Positions 49,326 to 60,617 of a stretch of DNA of 64,000 nt are shown piece by piece; position 1 is the first letter of the stretch; the number at the start of each line of letters is the position of its first letter. Under the pieces are notes generated by a model. The model did not search any database and was not told the origin of the DNA. It worked only from the letters and a program-made list of their open reading frames with translations. Source of the stretch: Apophysomyces variabilis (lineage: Eukaryota > Mucoromycota > Mucoromycetes > Mucorales > Mucoraceae); the NCBI GenBank assembly GCA_002749535.1, contig MZZL01000382.1, forward strand, positions 1 to 64,000, given 5' to 3'. A program made the translations under genes and the position numbers.

Positions 49326-51465
49326 ATGCTTCCTCTCACCAAAAGACAGAAAGTTGCTAGACAGCAAAAGCGTGACACCTTGGGACAAAAATTTATTCCA
49401 ACAATAACTGAAGCAACAGCTCAACAAGAACTAGGAGATTATCAAGAAGGAAACGATTTTGAGGTTTTGGCAGCTTTCGAACCAGACAGCGGCAAGGAAG
49501 CTAATTTGGAGGGTGAAGCAGATCGCCCACCATTTCCATATGAGTTAAAGAATAGTGGATCGTCATCACGTGGCCCGTACTGGGGAGTTGGTAGAACTAC
49601 CAAAATCTACCAAAAGAAACGAGCAGAGGAGAAAGCAAGAGGTAGTAAGAGGATTACCGATTTCTTCGCCTCTCAGACAGGTGGTGTGGAAGGAGACTCA
49701 GGGAACAAGTCTAGTGATGAAGAAATAGCTATTCCTTTTATCCACGATGAAGAGCCCTTAATGACGATCCAAGCAGCATTTGATAAGCTCACTGTGTTTA
49801 TCGTTCCTCAAATGAACGCCGTTTAAGCAGCAGCAAAAGGCCTTTCTGTTTACGAAATGGCGAAGTACCGTGGCGTTTATGCCTATTTTCGTGAACTGCT
49901 TTCAGGGAAGAAAAAAAAATGGAAGCATCGAAACTGGCAGCTCAGGTCGCTTGGGCAGCCCCATCGCAGTATTATAGAGCAGCAGCAATCAGGTTTTATG
50001 CCAAAGAATATCTTAGGACTGGTAGTGTTTCTCTGCATCAACAGGGAAAGCATGCAAAACGGCAGTCTCTATTGAGTGATGAAGATGTGAAGGCAGCTAC
50101 CATACGCTGCCTTATGGCAACCAAACCTGAAAAACGAACACTGCCAGACCTGACAAAGCATGTAAATGAGGTCATTATCCCTGAGATTTTGGGAATGCCA
50201 GGTCATATATCTGCATCGGTGCTTGCAAATTATCTTTACGAGTGGGGTTATTCATACGTCGTCACAAAAAAGACATATATTATGACGGACATGAATGTGA
50301 GGACGTCGTGAAGTATGGGCAAGAATGGGCTCGCAATATGATGGAGCTCAAACCATTCATGGAAGATTACGATTCTGATAATGAAGCCACAGTAAAGGAG
50401 CCTCAATTGCCAGAAGAAAAGAAGAAAATCGTGATGGTAACCCATGATGAATCAATTTTTTACTCAAACGATAATAAACAAGATCTCTGGCTTGCAGACG
50501 GTGAAAATCCAATCAGAAAGAAGTCTCCTGGAGGATCTATAATGGTCGGTGAGTTCCAATGTCCCTGCCATGGAACTATGCGTTTGGGGGATTGGAAATC
50601 CCGTAAGCTTTTCTTTGCTGGCAGCAACCGTGACGGATACTGGACTTCAAAGGATATGGTCCAGCAGCCAAAGGAAGACTCGATCAAGCTGTTCGAAATT
50701 CTTCATTCGGACTGCCAGGCACTCTTCCTCTTTGACCAGTCTAGCAATCATAACGCATGCCCACGCAATGCTAAGATTGCTACACGGTTTAACTTGAACG
50801 ACAGGGTCCTGAAAGATGGAGAGGAACGAACCATTACTCCGGGCTATTTTATTCGTGATGGAGTGAGAGTTCCGCATCACTTTTACGATAGGAAATCTGA
50901 GATGCTGAGAAAAAAGAACGGTGAAAGAAAGGAAGTGGTCACTTCGATTGATAAGGGAGTTCGCAGCATACTAGAGGAACGTGGTCTCGGTCGCTGGGAG
51001 GAGTTTAAGGCAAAAAAAGAGCATTGGAAAGCTAAGTGCGATGGTGAACCAGTAGAGGATAATTCCTGCTGTCCTTACCACATGCTTGCCGCTCACCCTG
51101 ACTTTGTTAACCAGAAGACAGCCCTACATGAGGCTGTCGTTAAAGCCGGCCATCTGTTTGCACTCTATCCTAAGTATCATTGTGAGACGAATTGGATCGA
51201 GAGATACTGGTCAGCTGCAAAGAAAATGGCATGAAAAGAGTGCAATTACTCGTATGCAGCTCTCCGTGATAACCTCGATCAGTTTCTGGATAGCGTTTCT
51301 ACTCCTGACTCTGCTCCCATCCAAATTCGTCGATATTATAAGCGATGCTGGAGATATATTGACGCGTATAATAACATGCATAACGGGAGCGAGGCATGTA
51401 AAATAGCTGAAAAGTATACATCGCATAGATATCGCTCTCATCGCAAGATTGGAGTATCTGATTGA
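49326..51465 (+). pseudogene. DDE-superfamily transposase relic (Tc1/mariner-IS630-like, long D-E spacing)
   Basis: The start MLPLTKRQKVARQQ leads to a charged N-terminal region. The core shows VTHDESIFYSND (first Asp), ALFLFDQSSNHNACP (second Asp) and HCETNWIERYWSAAKK (Glu), the DDE triad. The second Asp to Glu gap is about 150 residues, longer than in classical Tc1. Lesions: TAA at 49824-49826, a frameshift in a nine-A run near 49910-49919, another shift near 50270-50285, and TGA at 51232-51234 before a 76-codon tail that stays open to 51465. It was once a ~690-residue protein of a type I associate with fungal transposons, but I cannot name the family. No terminal repeats were identified. 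Confidence 0.75.
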
Positions 51466-52607
51466 ACACTCTCACTTGTAAATAAATGGAAGATTAATGT
51501 TTACCCGGTCGAGAAAAGAATCTTTGACAAAACAAAGTTTTAATGGTTTAAAACAGTATGCACCATAGGCGTATTGTCCACACGAGCAAATCAATGAGAG
51601 GGGTTGAAAATAAGCAAAGTCTGGAAATCTCGCAAGGTGTGTTTTATATTCATCTTTTGATAGCTCTTTAATAACCAATTATTTATTGTGAATGTCAAGG
51701 ACCGACAGGTGTTAAAAGTTGCTTTGGCTTAAAAAGCACATCAGATGCCATCATATGGGTGGCTTACCTTATGCTGAAAAGGATCTGCGCATATCAGCAG
51801 AAGAGCGGGGGGGCGCGAACGCTTTCTCAAGTATTAACGCATATAGCAAGGAGGGAACGTATGCAAGACACACTGTAGAAGAAACAGCGAAATACGCCCT
51901 GAAAATTGCCTACGAAAATCAAGACTGATGGATTCGAAATAGACAATGTTTGCAGAGAAGTCGAGCAAATTCTTTCAGAAATTGTTCGATGAAAACAAGC
52001 ATGCCGTCCCCAGTAATACCAGCTCTGCTAAGAGGCTATATTGCGTGTCCCTGCGCATAAGCAGGTCTATTTCGCATGAATAGTCTGCATGTCTAAAAAG
52101 ATCAGTGCCCTGTATGATATGCAACCAAAAACAGATTCCTGTTATTCTGTATGCTGAAGAGGAAGTGCCGAAGCAAAGAGTTATTAAATAGGCTAATTCC
52201 TCGGTTGCTCACTCTAGGCCTAAAGTTTCTGTCTTGTTGTTGATGACAACTGTGACAAACATGAATACTTCATTCCGGACACTGATAACAGTCAATTGCT
52301 TTAGTAAATATTGGATTATATCGCGATCTGTCATTTTGCTGTTCGCTATTGTTATGAATGGAAGTAGTGCGTTCCTGTAGATGTCTATTGAGTTGATGAA
52401 ACTGGCGCGTATTAGGGAAAACTATAACTGTGTAAAAGATAATGACGTGCCTAGTGCGGATTACTGGTGCGAATAGCCGGTCCCTTGGATCCAATCGTTT
52501 TGCTGACGTTGCTTGGTTTAGATTTCTGGTTCTAGGTAGCCAAACCCAGGCCCATTCAAACACCGCCTCGGTAAAGACACTTGGTCCCCTCCAACGCCTT
52601 GTTATTC
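51466..52607. other. Intergenic region upstream of the PSP1-domain gene
   Basis: No gene with recognisable domains. A 69-codon frame (51719-51928) is unrecognised. The last ~200 bp should hold the promoter of the PSP1 gene. Confidence 0.45.
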
Positions 52608-54231
52608 ATGGCGATCCATGTGAAAACTGGTAATAGCCCATCGGTCTCACCAAGGTTAGGTCCTGATCCACCTTCCGAACAGTATGCTTCGTTTGGTGGG
52701 TTCCAATGGGAGGGTCCATCTATATTTGAAGAAAACAGTGACCGACCAGTCGATTGGGAACCAACAGCAGAAGAAGGAGCATACGACATACTAAGTGTAC
52801 CAATGCTTCCAGGCGTTTCTATGGAGCCAATTTATCGCCAACAGCGTAGTCTATCTTTTTCCATGGGACAGGATCCTTCGTTTTTCGGTTACGACGACTA
52901 CGAGGAAGAGGACAACCATACCGATCATCGGTTTAAAAATGCTTTAGAAACAATGCAGGAAGAGGAAGAACTAGAAGACGAGGATTCACAGGCAGATACT
53001 CGCATACGTACACGTTCCAAATCTTCTGGAGCAGCTCTTAATCTTTTATCGTCGACGCAGCATGCACATTTATCGCGTATGTCGTCACAGCAGGAAAGTC
53101 GAACCAGGGCTTCCACTGCTGATGTCCATTTACAAATATCGGCTACCGGTGAAGATAATCAGCAGTATCTGCAATCCGATGATGCCCCGCGTTCTCGACA
53201 AAACAATGACGACGATAGGCTATCCAGGTAAACAAGAGAAATTTAGAATTACTTTAATGCAAGGGTGTCCTGACATTCAAAGTTGGCTTTGCTTAGTCTT
53301 CATCGAAGGCAGTCACTGACAATCCAAGAACCCATCCAGCAACTTGCTCAACGAGTTGAAGATACGCATCTGCATTACGATAACTTCTCAACTCTGCCTT
53401 CAGCTGCAATTTGTCCGGACATGTTTTCTTATATGCCTGCGCCACCCCCACATGTTGCGTACACTTCTCAACCGCCACCGCCACCGCCACCTTCTTTTAT
53501 CCATCCTTCTTCACCCACAGCGGAGGAAACTGAGTCAGGTACACGGAAATACCAAGAAATGGGTAAAGGTGTACCGTTACACCGACTGCCTCGTGAAGCC
53601 GTTTTGTACATGATCGAATTTAAGGCTGGTCGCACGGATTTCTTCTACGTATCCGATCGGACAGGTCGATTACAGCCACAGGTGGGCAATTTGGTCATTG
53701 TCGAAGCTGATCGAGGTCAGGATCTCGGCAAAGTAGCTATCAGCAACCTTACGACAGAGCAAGTCAAAGACTTTCATATAAAAAAGCAGCATCAACAACA
53801 ACAAGAGGAAAATGAATCATCTGAACATAAACGAGATATCCAGGTCAAGCGTATTTATCGTCTTGCGGCTGCAGACGAGATTGATTTGTTGCCCATGAAA
53901 AATCAAGACGAGCAGCGAGCGTTGGCAGTATGCCAAGAAAAGACAAAGCTGAGGAAATTACCGATGGAAGTTGTGGATGCAGAATATCAGTGGTAAGTCG
54001 CTCATTCGACATTCTTATGTACTAGCGGATGCTCTAACTTGTCTCCTAGGGATCGCCGGAAACTTACTTTTTACTTCATCGCGGACCGAAGAATCGACTT
54101 TCGTGAATTGGTGCGCGAGCTTTTCAAAATTTATAAAACCCGGATTTGGATGTAAGTGAAACTATCATGTATCTACTGCTCTAACCTTTGTCACTTGTAG
54201 GTGTGCAAGACAGAAGAACCATACGTCGTGA
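52608..54231 (+). CDS. PSP1 C-terminal domain protein
   Basis: Four exons stay in frame: 52608-53227, 53297-53992, 54050-54151 and 54201-54231, giving about 482 residues. The first ~300 residues are low-complexity: acidic stretches ([10 protein letters not shown]), Gln/Ser-rich parts and a run of seven prolines near 53475-53495. The C-terminal third is the PSP1 domain: [57 protein letters not shown] and [20 protein letters not shown]. The domain is shared with yeast Psp1 and bacterial YaaT/RicT; its biochemical role in fungi is not settled. ATG 52608 was chosen as the first in the frame. The gene ends 122 bp from the end of the convergent CDT2. Confidence 0.85.
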
Positions 54232-54353
54232 AAACGAATTCCATGTTCATTGTATTTACTGCTGCTTGATTGGTGATTAGTTTTATGCTAGTCGAGATAT
54301 AGGAATAAAAAAATATGCAAGTTTTCCGGATGTTTTCTAGTATGAGAACCAGC

Positions 54354-56164
54354 TCATGAATCGTCCGAAGTTTTGTTGAAATCGACGTTCCATATTCGCA
54401 CCGTGCAATCATCGGAGCAACTCGCGAATTCGTTCATCGTTGTGTGCGACCATGCTACTGACGTAACTTCACATTGATGGCCTTTCAATTGTATCGCCTG
54501 TGACTGAGGCCGATCCACTTCCCAGGCAAATATTGATCGACTGTTGGAACCGGCTAATATAAAGCGATCGTCAGGTGAAAGAGCCAATTTGACAAAAAAT
54601 GAATTGTTGGTATATTCCGGATCCGTGTAACGTCGTGCAGGTTTTGATAGATCGACGAGGTAATGCATGTATACACTACTCTGGATGATTTATGCTAATT
54701 CTCTTTGAAGAAAGGAATGAAAGTTTTACCTGTGATCCATGCATAAACTAAACAGCCTTGTGCCGGAACTGTCGAGTTTCAGATCAGTAATACCACGTGG
54801 ACGTCCTGATGGTCCCTCGTACACTGTGGAGCTAATAGGTGTTGCATCACGTCCTGCTCGACAATCCCAGAGTTTCACCGTTCTTTTGCCTGTTAGCAAA
54901 AACTTGTTCCTAATGCCGCTATAGACTTACCCATTGCTATTGCATGAAACTACCTTTTCATCTTCATGCTTTAAGAAAAGAGCACAGGTCACGGATACGT
55001 CAGGCTAATCGGATATTTGATCAGAGAAATCAAGCCAAAAGTTTAAACGATGTTCACTTACCGCAGCAGGACCTGAAGAATTGTTATTTTGTTTCCTCCT
55101 TTTTGCTTTCGTTCGGTCTTGTGCATCGTTGACTACTTTGATCGGTGCATATACAGGGACACAGTCGTCTTCTTCTCTACGGATTTGGCGGTATCGAATA
55201 TCCCATATTCTAAAAGAACCATCTTTGGATGCTGAAACCAAAAGATCTGCTGGGCTTTAGGACAAATCTTATGTTATCCGTATTTGACTATTTACCAGGA
55301 TTTGTAGGGTGCCAATTGACAGATCGCAAGCTCATTGTGTGTCCTTCAAACGTAGCTAAACAATTCTGCGTCTCGACGTCCCAAATTCGCATCAGGCGAT
55401 CTGCTGATCCTGTTAGCTATCAAATTTAATGAAATAAACGATTGAGTTATCCGCATGGCAAAAATTCCATGGTGGGCTTAATTATTACCAGCATAGAATC
55501 ATCACGGCTCCAATTGACATCAATCACGGTATTTTTGTGCGTATAAAAGGCAGTATGATAACCAACTGGACAATGATGGTATCAGCAAAAACGAGGTTAT
55601 TCTTATTGTACGGATTATTTACCGCTGGTTTCAGAGTTGTCACGATCGGTTCGTATTAGAGCTACCCGTCGTTCTTCATCTGCTACGGCAAGCATTTTGC
55701 CATCGTGTGCCTCTATATAAAAGCGTTACAACAGTTATTCCTTCTTGTATATATAACTTATTGTTTCCATACCATGGGCATATGCACAAGCATAAGGGAC
55801 GCAACGTTTTCCGTTGGGAAAATAGAATGGAAATACGCGATTGGTAGGGCATGTAAAGTAGGATAAGAGACTGTGAGTTGAGACTAAAGGAAAAGGGAAA
55901 AGAATAAGGTTATACTAAATATAGCGCATACGAGCTTCTTCTCCGTTTTATAGTTTGCTTACTGTGAATTTGACGGCCAAAGACTCGTTGTCCGTGCAAG
56001 GCCCTTTGTCGTAATGCGTGGTGAACATTCCAAGACGCTGGATCAGTGCCGAGCACCGAGGGTCTTAATAGGCTTGGGTGGATGGGTTGATCTGAGTTAT
56101 TAGCACATGAGGTTTCGGATGGTCCAATCGTGTATTTTCGTTTGACAGCTTGAGTTGACACCAT
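54354..56164 (-). CDS. CDT2: CDT2/DTL WD40 substrate receptor of the CRL4 ubiquitin ligase
   Basis: Minus strand, at least seven short exons. From ATG 56164 comes a basic, Ser-rich N-terminus (MVSTQAVKRKYTIGPSE), then WD40 repeats: RVALIRTDRD, VIDVNWSRDD, RIWDVETQN, LLVSASKDGSFRIWDIRY, RTVKLWDCRAG and LFSLCMDHR. The last two repeats are diagnostic: DPEYTNNSFFVKLALSPDDR and HQCEVTSVAWSH ... FASCSDDCTVRIWNVD match the C-terminal WD40 blades of CDT2 rather than generic WD proteins. A linker between repeats is Lys/Arg-rich (KAKRRKQNNNSSG). With Cul4-Ddb1 this receptor targets Cdt1 and other PCNA-bound proteins for destruction in S phase. The long C-terminal tail of animal DTL is absent. MCB boxes lie upstream. 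Confidence 0.88.
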
Positions 56165-56177
56165 GACAAAGACGAAA

Positions 56178-56254
56178 TTTCGCGTGTTGGAAAAAAGGGG
56201 TACAAATGGAAACCAGAAAAAAAGAACGCGTTCGGTCTGCCAATTGTTACGCGT
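56178..56254 (-). promoter_or_regulatory. Two MCB boxes and an E2F/MBF-like site upstream of CDT2
   Basis: ACGCGT occurs at 56226-56231 and 56249-56254, and TTTCGCGTG near 56178-56187, all within 90 bp of the CDT2 start codon. ACGCGT is the MluI cell-cycle box bound by MBF, which drives G1/S genes. In fission yeast cdt2 is a known MBF-dependent S-phase gene. That the sites act here is inferred. Confidence 0.6.
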
Positions 56255-56951
56255 AGATTTTGAGGTACCGCCAGGCGCGCGGATCACATGGGACAAGGGA
56301 TTGCCATGGCGAACCGAAGAATTGATGCATTTTTGATTTATCACGGTTATTGATTTTGTACCTATGTTATAAAAACAATACGTTTTAGCGAGAATAATAC
56401 CAAATCTGATGTAAGACAAGGCTTAAAAATGCAAAATGCAGGAACATATGTACACTTCAATTGCTACTACAGATAGCTTAATCATCTAATGAGGTTATGT
56501 TTACTGTTAATAATGTATGGTTTGAATTGTATTGGTAGAATGAGGGTCTCCGTCCTTCTTGGGTCATAAACAAGCGATGTCTTGGATGCCTTTTCATGAA
56601 ATGGGCATTGCTTGACTCGATTGAACTCCGCAGGGTCAGACACAGAGTGACGACTTTTTCCTTACTATCCATGTTCACATCGTTCCGTGAACTCCAAAGG
56701 GTAAGCATTACAAAGGATCTGGTGATTGGGCAGCTTTCTACTTAGATAAGTTGAAAGAGGGAAGGAAGGAAGGCGCTAGCGTGTTAGATAGGGACATATG
56801 CGGGTATGCATTAACTAAATGATCGAGATCAAAAAGAATCGGGTCATGTTAGTCTTGCATTTGGTAAATCAGCAATGGGTCAGGAGCAAGAAACTTTATT
56901 TTTCCTAACGGTTACAACGTATTTTGTCTAGGAACGTTCTACTATTTCGTA
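56255..56951. other. Divergent promoter region between CDT2 and the SUMO ligase
   Basis: The two start codons are 788 bp apart, divergent. A short minus frame (56478-56708) is not convincing. There is no other gene; this should hold both promoters. Confidence 0.55.
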
Positions 56952-59371
56952 ATGTCACAAAGTTTAATGTTCACTACGGATCCTCGCCGACATGTACGTC
57001 TAAATGGACTTAATCAAGTAATTCAACTTTTTCGATACATGTAGGAAGAACATTTGTTGCCAGAGTACCTTCGCTTGTTAAAAGTGGTCGAGCTTAAAGA
57101 GATAGTACGGGAGATCAGTCGCAATCAGTACATGCAACTGCGCTTATCTGGCAACAAATCTTACCATATCGACAACATCCGACTGTGTATTCAACAACAT
57201 CTCGCCAGCAAGAAATATGACATTGTGAAAAAAATTGTCGATATGGTGAATCATCATATCGGAAGGTGAATAGCACCGACCTTACCTTCTGATACTAACA
57301 GTACATACGTTAGAGAGGTGTTGAGACTTCATGATAATCACGTATACTGTTTATGTGCGCTATCAAACGAGCAAATGAGCGAACTAGGCATGGAACCGAA
57401 ATCCACTTCAAGCAGAAATAATAGCACTATATATCAATCCAGTGTCAGTCGAATTAGCAGCGTCAACCAGGTCAACAATGGTGTCATGAAACTTCCAGGA
57501 AAACTTCGCATACCTACGTCGAAATCAGCAATTGACTTTGCAAGTTTGCGTTTTAAAAATAGTCCGTTTTATGCGTTAACAGAACGTCTGGTTATGCCAG
57601 CCGTTTGTGCCCGTAAGTAGAGCAGTCTAGTTAAAGCGGCTTAGATAGCAATCACCTATTCATCTTTTGCCTTAGCTGTTCTAAATTCCCGAAGCTCTGC
57701 AAAATTCCATCTTTCGTTCAATCAGGCTCAGAGATCTCTTTTAAAGCAACCTGTCGGTGCAGATAATCGACCAGTATATCAAATCCGCTTTTTCTGCGCT
57801 GCTTACACTAATGTACGCGGTGTCGTGAAGCATGGCAGCCTGGAGATGGAGTTTCCAAGTATATGTGAATTAAAAGTGAACGACAAAAGCATTCCCGGCT
57901 CGGTAAGTTACAATTTGAGTATGGCAAGGTGTGGATGCTGATAGACTGATTTATAGAGCTTACGTGGTCTGAAAAACAAGCCAGGAACAGTAACACCTCC
58001 TGATCTGACGGATATGTGTCGAACTGATCAAGTCAATATTATCGAACTGGTGTATGCCAATACAGCAAAAGTATGTAAATGTAGAATTTCTGTGAAGTGA
58101 AAGACCTAACAGCACTTGGAAGACTTATGTAGCAGAGGTTGCCATGGTAAAGCATGATTCAGTTGAAGTACTTGTTGGACGGATGAGCGATCAAAAGCTC
58201 ATACAAAAAGAAACTGTTTTACAGAAATGTAAGGAAACATATTCATATGTAACTTACAGAAAAGGAGCTAATGGCGTGTTTAGTGAAAGAACGCAATGAA
58301 GACGCAGATATTGTGATGGAATCGGAAACAGTGTCTACGAGATGTCCCGTACGTAATCAATCTAGACTCAATCATATCTTTAACAGATAGCTATATGTGC
58401 TTTTCTTTCTTTAGTTATCTTTCGTTCGCATCAAGACACCATGCAGATCATCATTTTGCCAACATTTACAATGCTTTGATGCTGCTTCTTTCTTGTCTAT
58501 GAACGAGCAAACGCCTACATGGTCCTGCCCCGTCTGTTTCCGTCATATAGAATCATTCGACGAATTAGTTGTGGATGGATATTTCTCAGATCTCTTGTCA
58601 AGTGTGAATGAGGAGGTGGAAAGTATTCGCATTGATCCTGGTGGTCAGATAAGACAAATTGCTACGCGGGAGGTCCAAACTTCAAACGAAAAGAAGGGCT
58701 TCAAACGGAAATATAGCACGACCGAAATTGAGCAATCCGATGACAGCATTATGCTGATCGAAGATTCGGATGACGGGGACAATAATTGTGCAGATCAGGC
58801 AAGGACAGAATCCCCAGAACATAACCAGAAGTTAGAGGAACCGCAAACTAAAAAAGAACCGTCTGGATCACAAGGGAATCATGCTGTGATCGATTTAACG
58901 TTGGATAGTGATGAGGAGGATGATCAATCGAACAAAGCTACCTCCATAACTTCTGTATCCGCCGCAAAAGAGGTCCAAAACGCTCAATCCCAATCAAGCA
59001 TGATATCTTCTGACACGGTATCTGGCATACCCTTGCCAATCTCAAATGCTAAACAGCGGAATGACAATGCCCCAATCAACTCTACCTTTATTTCTAATAC
59101 AACACAACCCGTCCCGTCAGCGCTGCCGATTTTACAAACTCGAAACCATCGTGCGCCAACATTACCACAACAGCCGGCTACTTGGACTGCCCTTACACCT
59201 ATATACCCTATCTCCTCACAGTCACCACAGATGGCAATGTCGTTTGAAACGCGGTTCACCGTTCCTCGGCTTGGTTTGACTTCTTCATTACCTTTATCAA
59301 CGTCTAAGCATACGTCTGAACGCGCAAAAAACCCAGAACCTAATCAACTTTCTACTTCATCTTCCCGGTAA
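56952..59371 (+). CDS. PIAS/Siz-type SUMO E3 ligase
   Basis: Exon 1 is 56952-56993 and exon 2 starts at 57045; several short exons follow and the last long exon ends at 59371. The N-terminus has a SAP-like helix pair (EYLRLLKVVELKEIVREI). A PINIT domain is spread over three or four exons (PFYALTERLVMPAVCA ... PVYQIRFFCAAYTNV ... FPSICELKVNDKSIPGS). Next is the SP-RING (CPLSFVRIKTPCRSSFCQHL ... TWSCPVCFRHI) with its Cys/His set intact. The tail carries two likely SUMO-interaction motifs, SIMLIEDSDD and VIDLTLDSDEE, each with a hydrophobic core followed by acids. It then becomes Ser/Pro/Gln-rich. It transfers SUMO from Ubc9 to nuclear targets. It is divergent from CDT2. Confidence 0.9.
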
Positions 59372-60617
59372 TTGACACAGTAAAGTGCTGCCCGTCTCGA
59401 AAGGGAGCATATACTTCCTCGTTTCTTATATGTATTGGCATTGCTTTACGTATATTCGATAGTATATCCAATGATATTGGAGCCTTGACGGTCATGCAAC
59501 TTTGAATTCCTACCTTGTACAGTACAGCAGCTAAACCACGGGTTCTCCGCCACCTGGAAATAAACAGTGCCGTCTGGAAGGAAGAAATGAAGACGGTGGT
59601 CCGTCTTTTGGCTTTTCAGACGTTTGAATTCATGTCTTATTATACAGCTTGTCCATATGACGAATACTTAGCCCACTTTTTTTTGCTTGCTTTGACAAGC
59701 ATAGGTCAGTTAATTCTTGGGCAAATTGGGATTATTAGTCCGTATCGATCTATAATGCGTAGCAGACGCCATAGACAATAATAAAACAATGGCATCAGAG
59801 ACAGAACGAACAGAACAAATGAGCCCATACTTGTAGCTTGAGCTTGACCAGACTTTGGTTCTGCGGATTAAGCATCAGTAGCAAATGATAGAACCAAATA
59901 GCGATGAGCCTTGCGAACGATAACGAGCCGTGTATTGCCGTTTAACAGGAATCCGGATAGTGAACAACACCATCAAGCCCATTGTAACTAAGTCCGCCAT
60001 GGGGCTGGCTGATTCGGGCTTTGTTTCTGCCTTTTCCCCCGCTAGTGCACTCCGACATCACCAGGGCAGCTGCCCATTGTGCTCCAAACATGTCCTATTT
60101 TTATCTCGAACCATAATTACATACTGCTCCGAGTGTGAATATTGCTCGAATCAGAGTAAAAGACCGTTCGTCTATGAGTGACCTCATCAAGAGAATCAGA
60201 CCTGCGACATTGCTCTTGGTTGGATAGAGAAACACCTTGATGCGTTATTGGGCTGCTCTTGAAAAACACCGTTCGGGTTTGATTTTCAATATCCTGCAAC
60301 GTGGAACACCTCATTGTACTTCGAAAATGGATAGATTATCCTTTTACGAACCATGTCCATATCCTTATATTATCTTATATTCTTTGTGTTTTCTAGCTGC
60401 TTGGACTCAAGAAACGAAGTGGTTAGCGTGATTCAATTAACAACCTTGATTGGCCCCAAGGGTACAATCGATTCCCAATTCCGGTCCCTTTCATTTTGGA
60501 AGGACTTCCGCTCGTTCTTTCCTAAAAAGAAAAAAAAGACGACCTAATCTTTTCCGTTACCTCTTTTCCGTTTCTTTTTCTCTTTATTATATATATAACT
60601 TTTTCTTTTTCTTCAGC
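59372..60617. other. Intergenic region and 5' leader of the reductase-like gene
   Basis: No supported gene; an 88-codon frame at 59515-59781 has no recognised domain. The last 100 bp is pyrimidine-rich with a TATA-like stretch (TATTATATATATAAC, about 60584-60598). It ends in TTCTTCAG just before the ATG, so a 5'-UTR intron is possible. Confidence 0.5.
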
